Source of the DNA: Fasciola hepatica
Lineage: Eukaryota > Platyhelminthes > Trematoda > Plagiorchiida > Fasciolidae
DNA length: 64,000 nucleotides
Assembly: GCA_948099385.1 (NCBI GenBank)
Contig: CANUEZ040000107.1
Location: forward strand, 3,658,001-3,722,000
Reading direction: 5' to 3'
Positions 1-45,547 of the stretch are shown here, in pieces. The notes under the pieces were generated by a model that was given only the letters and a program-made list of their open reading frames with translations, made no database searches and had not been told where the DNA came from. Numbering within the stretch: position 1 is the stretch's first letter; the number at the start of each line of letters is the position of its first letter. The translations under genes were made by a program, and so were the position numbers.

Positions 1-733
1 CGAAAAGAACTTGGACAGGCCAATACTTGCACTTCAGTAGCTCTTTTCCTATGGAATATAAGCGTGGCTTGGTCCGAAAACTACTTCAGAGAGCACGACT
101 TATTTGCACGGAAGACATGATTAGCAACGTATTACAACAGCTGGAGGAGACCTTGATCGAAAACGCTCATCCCGATGCGTTTATTGGAAGGTGCAGCAAG
201 CCTAAAGTCACCAGACAAACGAATCGTCGGCAGCGAAATTACTAATCACCGTTTGTCTTCCATTCAGAGGTGATGATAATGCTTGCTCAAATGACGACTT
301 GGATCGGTGATTGCTCGAACATATTATGCAACTAACCTCAGAATTGCTTATCGAACGAAGAGAATCCCTCGGTGAAACAATGTCTACCAAATCTGATCTG
401 ATTTATCAGTTTCAGTGGATCTGTGGAGCAACCTACGTGGGTCGAACAGAGCGACAGTTACGCAACCGAGCGATTGAACATGTTCCAAATTGGGTCCAAC
501 GTTTTGTTATGCAATCAGGGTCAGGCCAGACGCATAATGACAACGTTCAAAACCGCAAGATCCCGTCGTCGGTCGTTGCTCGTTATCTTCTGATGCCGCA
601 ACATCCAGTTGACCGGAACACTTCATTTCGCGTCGTATACGTGTCAGGGAATACCAGACTATTGAAGTTTGCTGAAGCTATTGCCATACATCGATGGGAA
701 CCTGTAGTGTCAACAGAAACAGCTGTTTGTTAA
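1..733 (+). pseudogene. Penelope-like element, 3' fragment (RT C-terminus plus GIY-YIG endonuclease)
   Basis: The frame open from the window edge to 245 reads like the end of a Penelope-like reverse transcriptase: HFSSSFPMEYKRGLVRKLL followed by an RLICTED helix. The reading then moves to another frame near 240, where LPFRGDD matches the linker found in these elements. It passes a TGA at 308-310 and continues to 733 with a GIY-YIG type endonuclease: an IYQF strand, then TYVGRTERQLRNRAIEH and a late KFAEAIAIHRWEP block. Penelope-like elements use this nuclease to cut the target during retrotransposition. The copy is broken by at least one frameshift and one stop, and its 5' part lies outside the window. 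The family call is firm; the exact Penelope subfamily is not resolved. Confidence 0.8.
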
Positions 734-864
734 TGTATCTTTACCATGGTGACGTAACTTGGCTATTGTATTTTCCCCTATATCTGTCGAACATCATTGT
801 TTTACACTATTGTTCTGCAGTATGCACCGTGCTGAGGTGCAGCGAAATCGTCCCGTACTAGTTT

Positions 865-1690
865 TTAAATTAGACTTTTCTCTTCAAATAGTGTGCGAAT
901 GTTGAAGGCTTCCAAGCGAAGCATACATGTAGGCTTAAGAAGTGCGTTTGATTTGTGCCCGACTCTTGAAGTATTGCTTCTTTCAGAGCCACAGTAACCC
1001 TTGGTATTTTTATTCGATTTCAAATAATGAAAGTAAAATTGGTAAAGCCCTTTAAAGGAAGGATGCTGAAGGTTTGAAGGCGGTTGCCTACATCGTAGGA
1101 AGGGTTTTTCTTTGGTAATCTTAACCATGGGTTTTGACTCAAAAGTCTAACCCACAAGGCAGTGTGGTGTTAACCCAGCACAATAACGTGACAAAAGCAC
1201 TCGTGAGGAAACTTACTCTGGTCTGTCACATGAAATCTAGTTGTTGATCCCACTTTGACTTGTCTTCGCTGGTGCTTCGCAATCGGTCCGCTTTTCGGTT
1301 TCAGTTCTTAGACCGAATGGTACAAGATGAACGTGGAATGGGCAGCATCGTTTGGTCCGAGGGCTGCCCAATGAAGTTCGATCGCTTCTTCCACCGTCGA
1401 GAGAAACCCCAGGCACTCCACTTCTACGTCCATCTAACGGAGGTTTTCAGACCGGTAAACTGTTTCTCTCCATGTTTATTCGCTGGAGTGTCCTCTCCAG
1501 GGGCATAGGGGCTAGAACCAGTTGTTGCTCGTTAAATGGTTCAGAGACTGGACTTCGTCTGACCTCTACCCACTGATCTGTCAGGCATGATCGCGTCTCC
1601 GGCTTAAGGAAGCTATCGTGCGTAGCTAATTGTGTCATGGAGGCACTTGAGCCATCACATCACGCTGAACGGAGATCTCGTCGTGTTTAA
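865..1690 (-). mobile_element. RTE-type LINE, 5' fragment (5' UTR and start of endonuclease)
   Basis: Read on the minus strand, this stretch resembles the plus strand at 52450-53290. It starts with the same 5' leader (mirrored in the translation FRPVNCFSPCLFAG on the opposite strand), continues through a GCTCTGAA block, and ends at the endonuclease start AFNIRTL near 880-905. Endonucleases of intact RTE copies in the window start with FNVRTL. The body of the element is missing. Which RTE subfamily it belongs to is inferred only from similarity to the other copies here. Confidence 0.65.
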
Positions 1691-2182
1691 AACAAGCGTG
1701 ATATCTCTTGAAGAAGGATGAATCTATTTAAAAACCATTGAAGGGCCAATTTAAAAATTAGCACGGGTGAAATTCCGATTGCCATTTGGCTAATGTCACC
1801 CATCTGTCTTAAACTTACATGGTCAGGTTTTCGCACTGTGTATATCCTTATTTCTATTTTCACCAGGTTTTCTGAGAGATAGAAACAAAAATCATTACAT
1901 CTGGTGCAATTTTCATACAGTTGTCTATACGAAATCCGAACTAAGGTGATGTCTTAGTCAGGGTGTAACTGGTATATTGGAACTACCTTCCAGTATCATC
2001 GGTAGGTATTTTATGTCCGGCGCAGTTTGGTTCTTTTGCCCACGCACAATGAGTTTTCATTCTAAGCTGTATGCACTCTGAATAAATTACGTGTCTCAAA
2101 GTGGTTGGCTCTTCAACAATTCAGTCTACTTTTCCTTCTGGACTCGAAATCCCTGCTGACAAGTTGTCTATTTTGCCTTCAG

Positions 2183-2334
2183 AAATAATCCGAACAAAAG
2201 GTTTAGAGAATCTGACTGTGGATGATTTGGTTGCCGAAATCACACCGGTTGGTCGCCGTATGATCCCCGACGCGGTTAAACAAGAATTACTCGATGAAAT
2301 ACGTTCGTTTTTGAACCGGGAAGCAGACCTTTAA
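2183..2334 (+). CDS. ENY2: ENY2 (enhancer of yellow 2), terminal coding exon
   Basis: ENY2 is a small subunit shared by the SAGA deubiquitinase module and the TREX-2 mRNA export complex in the nucleus. The exon encodes [20 protein letters not shown], then [17 protein letters not shown] and [13 protein letters not shown] before a TAA. This matches the C-terminal half of animal ENY2, including the highly conserved [12 protein letters not shown] stretch. A 3' splice site with a pyrimidine-rich tract ends in CTTCAG at 2177-2182. The exon begins with two bases of a split Glu codon, so the intron is in phase 1. The open frame upstream of 2183 lacks ENY2 similarity and is taken as intron. The first exons were not found and probably lie before the window. 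Confidence 0.88.
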
Positions 2335-2455
2335 AACCCTTCAATTATCTCGGTATGATTTAAAGCGATGACTGTGGAGTGAAATTACAACACACTCTCA
2401 AAATAACTTATGTATTGCCTGTACTGTTATTTTAATAAACATGTGCAGTTTCCTA
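2335..2455 (+). promoter_or_regulatory. ENY2: ENY2 3' UTR with poly(A) signal
   Basis: A canonical AATAAA lies at 2434-2439, about 100 bases after the ENY2 stop codon. Cleavage is expected 10-30 bases later. The short 3' UTR fits a compact small gene. Confidence 0.65.
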
Positions 2456-3594
2456 ACCGATCTTTTTTGAGTGGCTTTTGTAATGACCTCAATGTAAGAT
2501 GCCTACGACGGGTCATAAATTCTACTTTATTTTTGGTGGAAAATTACGCAAACGCTGTGAACTCAATCAACCATCCAAAATCCTCGGTAAACTCTGCCAG
2601 CTTTTTTGATAACTGTTCCTATTTTATCTAACCAGTCATTTCGTCATTAGTACCGCAACTGAACACTACGTGACGACGTTGTGCCCACAAACCGCCTTAC
2701 GGAGTGTGAGGAACTAGACAGTGGGATTTGAAATTTCTGGTCTCTCACATCGGCGTGTTTAGTGGCACACGCCCGACACACTAATCAATGCAGTTGCTCA
2801 ATTTACGGGTAAGAATGATGTCCCGACAAAGATGAAGCAAAAAAGAGTTTGCGGTTAAGTTTTAATGGATAGAGTCGTCATAGGAGAATAATATGCCTCC
2901 ACGCGGATCAGTACATGACGCAGAAACCATCGGTACACTTCCAGTATATTTCATCCACAGAATCGGTCATATGAATGCAAAGGTATTTGTTTTGCAATCA
3001 GCCCACCGTGAGTCTAGATTCAGTTTGTGATGGGCTGCATATGATAAATCTTTTTGACGCGTGTCCAGTACGCATATTGTTTGGTGCAGTAATCCGTGCA
3101 CTTGTTACATCGGGTCGCGTGTGCTCCGCGCGTAAAAACTCCTTACAAATCCATGTTGGAACAATCGATCATGAACAACTGGAAGTACTTAGTCCTACAC
3201 ACAACGTACCAAAGAGAACTCTAAGTGCACCGTTTGTGTTAATTACACTTTGGACGGGTGGCGTGAAGGTGTCCAGTTCTCACGAGTGTAGCTCAGTTTT
3301 CAGGACCGCTTCTACAGAACTGGAACGAACTGACAGAATGATTGTGATGTTCTTTGATCAACTGCTGCAACTTTTTGAAAAATCAATCTCGTGAGATTTT
3401 GTTGAAAACATTGTTTACAACTTTCCTGTTGATAATCGAGCGCGGTAAAGGTTACTTTTGAAGTGTAGATCACTGTAATCACATAAATGCTAGGCGGAAA
3501 AATAGAACGATTTGAACTGCAAGCACTGTCTGTGGACGCGCCAAACAAAAGCTCGCTAACTGAATTGTTGACTAAATCCTAGCGCGCCTTTAAT
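2456..3594. other. Intergenic, no recognised feature
   Basis: Open frames here are short and match no family I recognise. No repeat shared with the rest of the window was seen. Confidence 0.4.
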
Positions 3595-3595
3595 T

Positions 3596-3670
3596 GATGG
3601 CTAGTTGTCCAACGGTTTAGAGCGTTTACCTACAACCTCGGAAGACAGTGTCTAATGCCGGCAGCGTTCG
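3596..3670 (+). repeat. Possible degenerate tRNA-like SINE head
   Basis: The stretch around GGTTTAGAGC followed by ACCTACAACCTC resembles the tRNA-like head of the SINE at 22328-22403 (GGTTTAGAGC, then CTTACTACCTC). The B-box region has decayed and the downstream body does not match. Low confidence. Confidence 0.3.
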
Positions 3671-4059
3671 TTGGCTTCGGTTACCGTTTGCTTTCAAAGT
3701 GCCCAGCGAATTTTTCCGGAAAGTCTCGTTGTATCTATCAGAGTGTATGAATAGGTAAAGATGAATTTGAACACTACGTATCGTCGCTCACGTTTCGCGG
3801 GCACATTTTGACGGACAGCTGATGGCCGATTCGCATGGAGCCCCATTCGAGCACAAATTCGCATGTTTTACGTACGCGATCGAGATGATTAAAAGAAATA
3901 ATTGCATCTCGCAGTTTAAGCTATCTATCTGTTCTGATAAACTGGACCAAAGGGACCCAACGTCTCAGCCTGGAAAGGTTATTGGCGAATGCAAAATCCG
4001 TACACTCTGAAACGCCATCTCGTGAAGGCCAGTGTACCGATTGACTAACAAGACCCAAA

Positions 4060-4150
4060 CAACTGCATTAAAAAGTCTTTTGTACGGAATGCCCAGTTAA
4101 ATACACTGGGCAAACTTGTGGGCAACTAATGGTCAGAATATAAGTCCACA
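4060..4150 (+). pseudogene. GIY-YIG endonuclease fragment, probably Penelope-like
   Basis: In one frame the sequence reads FCTECPVKYTGQTCGQLMVRI and then stops. This resembles the CxxC plus Y-x-G-x-T core of Penelope-type GIY-YIG nucleases. It is a small remnant just outside the 3' end of the LINE on the opposite strand. The frame beyond 4150 overlaps that LINE and is not claimed. Confidence 0.45.
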
Positions 4151-4199
4151 GAATGTATTTAGTGGCTGGAGGAGCCTGGATAAAGGAGAATCCATTTGG

Positions 4200-6545
4200 A
4201 CGTTTGCATTCACTTTTGGATGCGAAGAATGTGTGTGGATTTTCCCTTATCGAAAATGTCTTCCGACAAGACAGCTCTGTAGAAACTAGAGTGCGGCCTT
4301 AGGATAGAGACCCTGTGGAACGAAGGGCAGTCGAGCGAAAATTCAGATGAAGGTAAAAAGAGGTGTTTGAGTGAAGTAGAAAGGAGAGGAGTCTTTGAAG
4401 CATTGAGACAGATATTTTGGTGGAACCCCAAGCCGAGATTTGTTCTAGATCAGGAGCAAGAGCTGCATTAAGAACGGAACGATCGTGATCGATGTTCGTG
4501 GTGGTCTGGAGAGTCGTAGGGTAGGAAAGGGAGCAATGGAAAGTGGTATCAACGGCAAAACAGTGAAGTGGGTTGGAGGTTGAATATAGAAGATCATTAA
4601 TAAACAGGGTGGGTGCAAGTATGAAACCTTGGGGAACACCGGCATTCACAGGGAACGGCCGAGACAAAGCTCCGTCGACTCGGACGGAAATGGCTCGCTT
4701 GTAAAAGAAACATGACATCCATGATACGAGAGCCGAATGGAACCTGAACGAATGCAGTTTCCACAGTGTACCTTCATACCAAACTCGGTCGAAGGCTTTA
4801 GAGATGTCCAGCGAGACCGAGTGAGTTTCTCCGTGGTCATCAAGTGCGGTCGACTAGGAGTGAGATAACTGCTAGTAGGTCGCCCGTAGAACGTCGCGGG
4901 CGGGATCCATGTTGACGATCACTCAGCAGACCTTCACGTTCAAGGAACGAGCGCAGTTGGTCGGAGATAACGGTTTCAAAAACTTTAGAAAGCACAGAAA
5001 TGAGGGTGGTGGGACGATAGTTTTTGGGTTCGGAAGGGTCACCATGTTTTGGGATGGAAAAAATAATGGCGTTCTTCCACGAAAAGAAGAAAGTTTCTTG
5101 ACTAAGAGGAGAAAGGAATAGGCGGTGTGAAACGGGGGCTAACTCTGGAGCGCATATTTTTAGGACGATAGGCGGAATACCGTCCGGGTCGGGTGATTTG
5201 GAAACATTCAGATTACGCGGATCTTGGCGAAACTTCCTGGTAGTTATTACAGGAGGAAAAGCGTGACTGAGAACGTGAGGGGAAGTCTAAGAAGTGGGGT
5301 CGACAGACAGAGTAGAATTTGAGCCAAGACGGCAAAGACCTCGGCCTTATCGAGAGAGTTGGAGACCTGAGAACCAGAGGCACTGCAGATGGAAGGGCAG
5401 AAATTACGGGAAACCGTCTCTGCAAGGAACCAGAATGATCGGCTACCTGTAGCGGGCAAGGCTAATCGTTCGGCTTTGTGGCGTACGAAGTGTTCTTTAA
5501 CTCTCTATGGTCAGCGAGCATTTGTTTCTAGCTTGCATAAAACGGTGTCGAGATGTTTGGTTGGATGAACGCGGCCACCGGCGGTATGCTGATTTTTAAA
5601 CGAACATCACGGTTGCAAGCGTGGTTAAACCACTCAGGGGATCGTGGGTTGCCGGGTTTAGAGAAATGAGGAATGTAAAGGTGCATAACTTGAAGAATAG
5701 CCTTAGTGAAATTAGAAACAGACACGGAAAGAACAGTCGTTCAAGGGTAACAGGCCAGAAAGTTACGAAAGCCATCCAAATCGGCAGAGTCGTAACGCTA
5801 AAAGGTGCGTCTAGGGTTCGGTGATGGGACGGGATGAGAAGACTGAGTGAGAAATGAGACGAGACAATGGTCCGATGATCCCAGGGAAGACAGGGAGGTA
5901 GTGTTAGCGAATGGACGTGAGTGTGATGTCAAGAGTGTGCGGACGGCCACCAATGCGGCCGAAAATGTGTGTAGGGAGTTCCACCAGTTGGCAAAGGTTG
6001 TTGACCATAGAGAAAGCCTCAGCATCACGTCCCATGGTTGAGGTGTCCGATGAGTGCAGTACCCAATCCTTGTTGTGAACATTAAAATCATCAAAAATGG
6101 TAATTTGGCAGCTGAGGTCTGTAAGTCAGTGTCTCAGTGTTTGAAGAGAATAACTCAGAAATTAGAGGGTCATTGCTCTTGGGGCAGCGGTGAACAGTCC
6201 AGAAATAACGAATAAAGGAACGGAAGCGAATTTTCAACCACATGAATTGAAAGTTCCGGCTGAAGAAATCAAGATGCGAAAGTCGAGGAGAGGCGGCGGA
6301 TTGGTCGATATAAGCGCAGACACCAGCTTTGACATAAAAGCAGGAATGAAGTAAGTTGTTGGGAACCTGAAGATGACTGGTGTTTGACGAGGGAGAAATT
6401 TGGGTTACAGTCAGAAATAAGGTAATGGGGGAGGAAGACTGAAATGATGCACAGAGTCAACATTTCCATTCAAACTCCGAATGTTAGCGAGGACAGCTAG
6501 CGCTTGATGCGAGTTCTGTGAGTGACTGTGCGCAGTTGGACGAAA
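4200..6545 (-). mobile_element. CR1/Jockey-group LINE, degraded (endonuclease and reverse transcriptase)
   Basis: Read on the minus strand from about 6505, the endonuclease starts at NIRSLNGNVD. It passes a DFNVHNKDW block near 6090 and a THIFGRIGGR/TLDITL region near 5930. The linker SPDPDGIPPIVLK lies near 5190. Reverse transcriptase follows: IFSIPKHGDPSEPKNYRP, then LDISKAFDRVW near 4800, then AGVPQGF near 4640. The catalytic box is FAVD at about 4548-4559 instead of YADD, so the first catalytic aspartate is lost. Many frame changes divide the element. The NASKT and ILRPHSSF segments mark the region after the catalytic box. The group is inferred from the ISKAFDRVW and GVPQGS-type motifs; an exact clade is not assigned. 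Confidence 0.75.
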
Positions 6546-6584
6546 ACGATTATCCATTTGATTTATGAAGTTCTTAGCTGATGA

Positions 6585-6690
6585 GAGGGCCGGCAAATCA
6601 ACCCTGAAACTCGGAGTGGAGAACCACATAAGACCTCAATAGGTTGGGCGTGGTAGCAAGCCGGGCGACAGCGGAGCTGTAAAATACAAT
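6585..6690 (-). repeat. Partial copy of the tRNA-headed SINE family
   Basis: The stretch with GGAGTGGAGAACCACATAAG and then AGGTTGGGCGTGGT matches the middle of the full SINE at 22130-22403. The tRNA-like head and the 3' end are missing. It abuts the 5' end of the LINE. Confidence 0.65.
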
Positions 6691-6699
6691 CCAACGCAA

Positions 6700-8356
6700 A
6701 GACTGCTAGAAAGGAGAACTTGGACACCCACCAACAGCTAGTGAAGACTGGGAACCGAAGGTACATCGTGCGGATGACGTACAAAACTGTTTGCAACAAT
6801 GAAGAAACGTACAGACAGCTCACCAGGAATGAAATGAGTCCAGGATGTTACTGTGGTGACGTGTGATGATAATCAGTGCTTGTCAAATGATAAACTGAAA
6901 GTACGCTGAATTATTCTACAACGGTAAAAGTTGTCTGTTTTATGTAGTTTATCAGAACAGAATTCGAATAAAAGATTCAACTAATGCAAAAAAAGGCTTC
7001 AAAAAGTCTACCAGATGTGGGACATGGATGAGAAGCTTACGATCAAAGGGTTTCATTCAGGAAGGCACCATCGCTGGTTGGAAAAGCATACGGTGCTGCA
7101 TTTTATTCCGCGACGTGAATAGATGTGTTCACTGAGGATATGTCGTAGTGGGGGGGGGGGGCGCTGTAGCAGCAGAACATGACGAATATCAAACCGTTCG
7201 GGTCAACCAATCGACAACCGCAGATCAGAGAAGGGATGGTGAATATATTGGTAGCGCCCCGCAGCAGACAAAAAGAGGCATGCGGAGTCGTCAGCTGAAC
7301 TCAGTGGGATCTGAGCCAGTCGGAAAGATAGCCCAGGTGAGTGGCTACCGATTAAGCCGTCAACCAGATCAGTCAAACCAACCGAACTGGAGTGGCGGTC
7401 AAAAAAATCGGCCCAACAACGGCGGGCACCTGGCCGGAACAGAGCAGAAATGCTCAGGAAGCCGCAGGATCGATGTTGCTACATCGCGGTCTGGAAAAGG
7501 AACTATACACACGGTTGTACGCGTTTTGCCGGCTGAACTTATCTGGTTGCTCAAATGCAGTTGTTCCTCACCAGTCCTGCCTTCTTCGTCACAAAATTCC
7601 GCAAGTGATGTCGTTTACGACCGATTTGCCAGTAACCGCCTATGGCCACAAAAGACGAGAAAAACAGTCTTCTTTATCAATCTATGATGCTTCGTGTTTA
7701 ATTGAACGCAACCCTGCCTCGGCAATGCACTGAATATACAAGCGGCGTTATTGGGGCGGCGTAACGCTGGAGGCATTCTGTGAGGTAACTGCGTTCGCAC
7801 ATCTTGTTTTGAGCGCTAATATGTGGTGCCGAGAAGGGAGAATATGGCCTTCATGGGTCAGTTCATTGTAGGTGATTAGATTCAAACATTACCAAGAGTT
7901 AGCGAACATTTTTTGAGAGGGTACGGTATCCATCTCAAATCAGTTTTCTTAAATAACCAGTACACAATCCTAGTCTTCGGTGGATACTCATTCCCTCTGG
8001 TTGCTTTTCCGCTGCAAGGTAATTAAATCAGCGTCTTTATCGTTTAGTTATCCAAGAGGCGTTTCTTGTCACACTCCATATCCCCCCCCCCCCCCGAGAC
8101 AACATTTAATCTTCTGTGTAGCTGACATACGTTGTTTAAAAAGTGGATCGATATCGTCCCCTATGGTTGGGGCCGATAAATGTCTCCCCTGGTTTAACGA
8201 CTTCAATCAAACTTGAATTTAAACAATGGTAATTGAAATGTAATGCTACTCGGAGGGAACATCGACAAACTGAAGGAAGTAAACTGGAGATTCTGAGTAA
8301 AGTGAGGAATGTAGAAGTTTTGTGCATGATTCAGACGATCATATGCTCACATGCGC
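6700..8356. other. No recognised gene; homopolymer runs at both ends
   Basis: A run of 12 G lies at 7150-7161 and a run of 14 C at 8082-8095. An open frame of 179 codons at 7148-7687 is polar and low in complexity and matches no family I recognise, so it is not called. Confidence 0.4.
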
Positions 8357-8369
8357 AGTGTCAGTCACA
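8357..8369. repeat. Target-site duplication, left copy
   Basis: AGTGTCAGTCACA, repeated exactly at 9253-9265 on the other side of the RTE insertion. Confidence 0.85.
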
Positions 8370-9252
8370 GCGAGTATTGGGTACCAATTCAGAGAACGTT
8401 TTGCCACAGCGTATCCGACTTAGTAGACTTCGTTGGTTGGGGCATGTGTTACGTACGGTAAACACACGTCTACCGTACCGTGTCCTATTCTTCGTTTCTC
8501 CTCAGGGGTGGCGCCGACCTGATATTTCACTGAAGTTGAAAGGCCGTGTATACTGTGCCGCGGTGCGTTCAGTTTTGTTGTATGGTTGCGAAACTTGGAG
8601 TCTGCGTGCTGAAGATATTCGTTGTCTTGAGGTTTTCGACCATCGATGTTTACGTAGTATCGCTAGGATTGGGTGGAATAGCCGATTAAGCAACGATGTG
8701 GTGAGAAAGCGAGTATTGGGTACTAATTCAGAGAACATTTTGTCACAGCGTATCCGGCTTAGTAGACTTCGTTGGTTGGGACACGTGTTACGTATGGCAA
8801 ACACACGTCTACCGTACCGTGTTCTATTCTCCGCCCCTCCTAGGGAGTGGAAGAAACCACGTGGAGGTCAACAGATGACGTGGCAGCGAGGAATGAGAAA
8901 ATGTACAGCAGACTTAGGAAAAGTAGGTGCTTCACGTCTTCGTGGTTGGGGTCCAAAAGATTCGTCTACCAGTTAGCTGGAGACACTGTAGGATATGGCA
9001 GAGAACCGCGAGCAGTGGCGATCGTGTTGTCACTTTCTATCGAATCAAAATGTCTGATCGGTGTACGTTTGTACAGTTAGACTGTGTATTCCGTGTGTTG
9101 ACTACTAGAGCATTCTTTCCTTTTCCCACCCATGTAGCTCCACTCCCTGTCCATCTTGTATATCCATTCCTTCTAATTCAACGTGCAACATAGTGAGAAA
9201 GGCAGTAGTCAGTGGGGCTTGCCCTACTGTTTAACGCTGTACGATGATGATG
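8370..9252 (+). mobile_element. RTE-type LINE copy A, composite 3' fragment
   Basis: The insertion contains two pieces of the same element. 8370-8508 covers the C-terminal RLRWLGHVLR region up to VLFFVSPQ. At 8509 the sequence jumps back to an upstream part (RRPDISLKLKGRVYCAAVRS, then LLYGCETWSLRAEDIRCLEV) and reads through to the 3' end, passing the same region a second time. Both pieces keep Trp in RLRWLGHVL, where copies B, C and D have TGA. The 3' tail is GATGATGATG at about 9242-9252, like the GAT-type tails of the other copies. Exact 13-bp direct repeats flank the whole composite, so it arrived in one event. The switch point shares GTGG with both pieces. Confidence 0.88.
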
Positions 9253-9265
9253 AGTGTCAGTCACA
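9253..9265. repeat. Target-site duplication, right copy
   Basis: Exact match to 8357-8369, immediately after the GAT-repeat tail of the RTE insertion. Confidence 0.85.
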
Positions 9266-9842
9266 AACGCGGTGGTGCAACTGATGCAATCCCATGTGTG
9301 CACACGCATTTCGGTCCTGATTGTATTGATCGGTTCAATATCGGCTTGTGATCCGTCGGTTCATTCACCAACAACTGGACGGGCTTGGAGCAAGGGTGAA
9401 ATTCGTTCATTTCGCACAACACATTCTTGTATGACAATATTGACCGTTGCTTTTGCACCCTCTCGCAAATACACACTAACCACTTTGGCTCCCAATCGCA
9501 TTCTCTTTCTCACGGGTCGTGGGAAACATCGTCCCGGTTAACGTGTTCGCATGTTGCAGAGCGTTAGAGTAACGGACAGGTGGTCCACATGTAGCAAAAA
9601 GGTCCGACGAACGCGTTCACCAATGTTGATTGATATGGCCCCCGAGACCAGCCATTTTCATGTGATTATAGCGGTACTGAACATTTCCTTGGTCGATAGG
9701 TGTCAAACCTTGAATATACGGGCGATATAGCTCTTCTAAGTGAAGACCCATGTAAGTTGCAAGCTTTTCCGGGCAGACGGAACAGCAACATAGAAAAGTT
9801 CGGTAGGCGTTTTGCATTTTCAAAGTACTAAGCGCCTTTGTA
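9266..9842. other. No recognised feature
   Basis: Short open frames on both strands with no recognised motifs. Confidence 0.4.
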
Positions 9843-10490
9843 GGACTTGGTTGGTCCAACACCAAACCTTGTAGTACTCGGAAAGACTATCAGTCAAGTG
9901 GATAAGTTCTGTTATCTGGGTAGTTGCATTTCACTCGGAGATCAGATGAAGCAACCCCGCGTATTCCGAAGGTTCGTTTGATTTTTGATAACCTCAGTCA
10001 TCTGTGACGTCGACATAGCACCCGTTTATCTATCAAGAATCGAATGTACGCTGCAGTGGTCAAGCCAGTTATCCTTCATGGTCCAGAAACGCGGTCGCTA
10101 TGGATGGAAGATATAAAGAGATCATCAGAATTTGAATAGCGATGTCCTCGTAGCATTTCTCGAATACGATGGGAACACCGCATCAGAAATTCTGAAGGTC
10201 GGTACAGAGTACTGGGCAGGAACCAAAACATCAGATGAAACACTTAGGCCCATCAGGCTACGGTGGTTGGTATGTGTTGAGCACATCGCGGTTTGAAGAT
10301 AAGTAAGAATGAGCAGTTCAAGATAAGGAAGAAAGGTAAGAAAATTCTAAGCAGTGGACTTGGCAATATAGGGGTTGTAACGGTTCCTGGCTGGAGTCCA
10401 AGAGATCTACCCACTCAGTGTTTGGATGCATTGAAGGATAGGGCTAGGCGTCGTGATCTTGCATTCAAAAACTTTTTACATTGACCTGGT
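9843..10490 (+). pseudogene. Degraded RTE-type reverse transcriptase C-terminal region
   Basis: Broken frames read VDKFCYLGSCISLGDQ, then IKNRMYAAVVKPVILHG, SLWMEDI, RCPRSISRIRWEHRI and YRVLGRN, then a GWSPRDLPTQCLDALKD tail. These match, in order, the VDHFTYLGS, VFDHRCLRSIARIGW and GWGPKDP segments of the intact RTE copies. Several stops and indels show it is old. It lies just downstream of the GSS stop codon, on the opposite strand. Confidence 0.7.
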
Positions 10491-10965
10491 AACAGTATTT
10501 TTAGTTATTATATACTTCTTAAGATTATTTCCGATCGAGGTTCCCACTGAGAGGTAGAAACAAAAGCCACGGCGCCCAGTGCATGGTTAAAGGTTGTTGC
10601 AGCTGAACTGAACTAAATGATCTCAAGTATAAAAGCGTATCGAACTGCATTCATGAGGAGAATGCTACGTGCCTAGCAAGCTGTGCAGTGGAATCAGCAA
10701 AAATGTGTTGTATACAATTTTCGAGAAAAATCAACAGTGAATCAAGGAACTACTTATAAATCGCAACAATCAGGAAAGCAAGGATTTCGAAATTCGATAT
10801 GGACTGTTAACCAATACTGATATTACAAATTCGGAGGCAAGGGGTGAAATCGATTTTCCCGGAAATACAGCAACGAAAAAAATATTCGTGGCGTTGGAAG
10901 AACACAGTTTAAGAGAAGACGTTTACAATCGGAGTGGAGAGATTCGGGCGACCTGCAAGGAGTCT

Positions 10966-42608
<31,643 letters not shown>

Positions 42609-42944
42609 CTGGTGATCCATAGACACTCGGTGATACAATATGTTGATGTCTTGCTGTAAAGACGCAGCTAAATGGAGCATGGACGCAGGAAACGGTGACG
42701 GGAGCAAGGAAACTGGTAGCGTAACGGGACCATTTGCTGACTTTTTCAGTAAACCTGAAGGTAATAAGAGTGGAAATCAAACATACCACTTGAATGTGCG
42801 AACTCCTCAGCAATACTGCAAACTTCTCGCATGACCTCCATATTTGCCATCGAAGTGAACTCAGCTGCAGCAAAACCAGTACAAAAACATTACAATGAAA
42901 ACCAGCAGAAATCCGGGAAGGCAGATTCATAAAGCGAACCTACC

Positions 42945-42946
<2 letters not shown>

Positions 42947-42998
<52 letters not shown>
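42947..42998. repeat. (TA)n tract
   Basis: Uninterrupted TA repeat joined directly to the CTGACAGTAAGTAG end of the hammerhead-derived repeat. Confidence 0.95.
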
Positions 42999-42999
<1 letters not shown>

Positions 43000-43075
43000 T
43001 GACAGTAAGTAGTATGTAAACGAGTGGATAGAATTTCCCTGGAAGCACACGACCCGTTTCGCGGTTATACGATGT
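42999..43075 (-). repeat. Hammerhead-bearing repeat, 3' half only
   Basis: The minus strand reads AACCGCGAAACGGGTCGTGTGC and continues to TACTTACTGTCAG and the TA tract. The CUGAUGA half and the first strand of stem II are missing, so no ribozyme can form. Confidence 0.7.
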
Positions 43076-43238
43076 TATATCTCCACAAGGATCTAATTTG
43101 AATCATCTGAAGTGTGAATGGATACTCGTCACTGAAGAGCCTGCAAGTGAATCGCAACTGTGATTTCTCAGTTATTCGTGTTTGGGTCACTGCTAACCCA
43201 ACGAACAACGAGGCTGCACGTGCAAGTGCTTATATTGA

Positions 43239-45547
<2,309 letters not shown>

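Noticed and set aside
826..853. CTGAGG...GCGAAAT...CGTC after the Penelope fragment, considered as a pseudo-LTR hammerhead
   Set aside because: The core is CUGAGGU instead of CUGANGA, stem II would have a one-base loop, and stem I does not pair.
7148..7687. 179-codon plus-strand frame starting in a G run
   Set aside because: Low-complexity polar composition, no motifs, and a start inside a homopolymer.
7150..8095. G run and C run as ends of an inverted-repeat element
   Set aside because: The flanks of the two runs do not match each other; the runs alone are simple homopolymers.
42609..42930. Upstream part of the 163-codon frame containing the GSS exon
   Set aside because: Only the last part aligns with GSS; the rest is intron read through.
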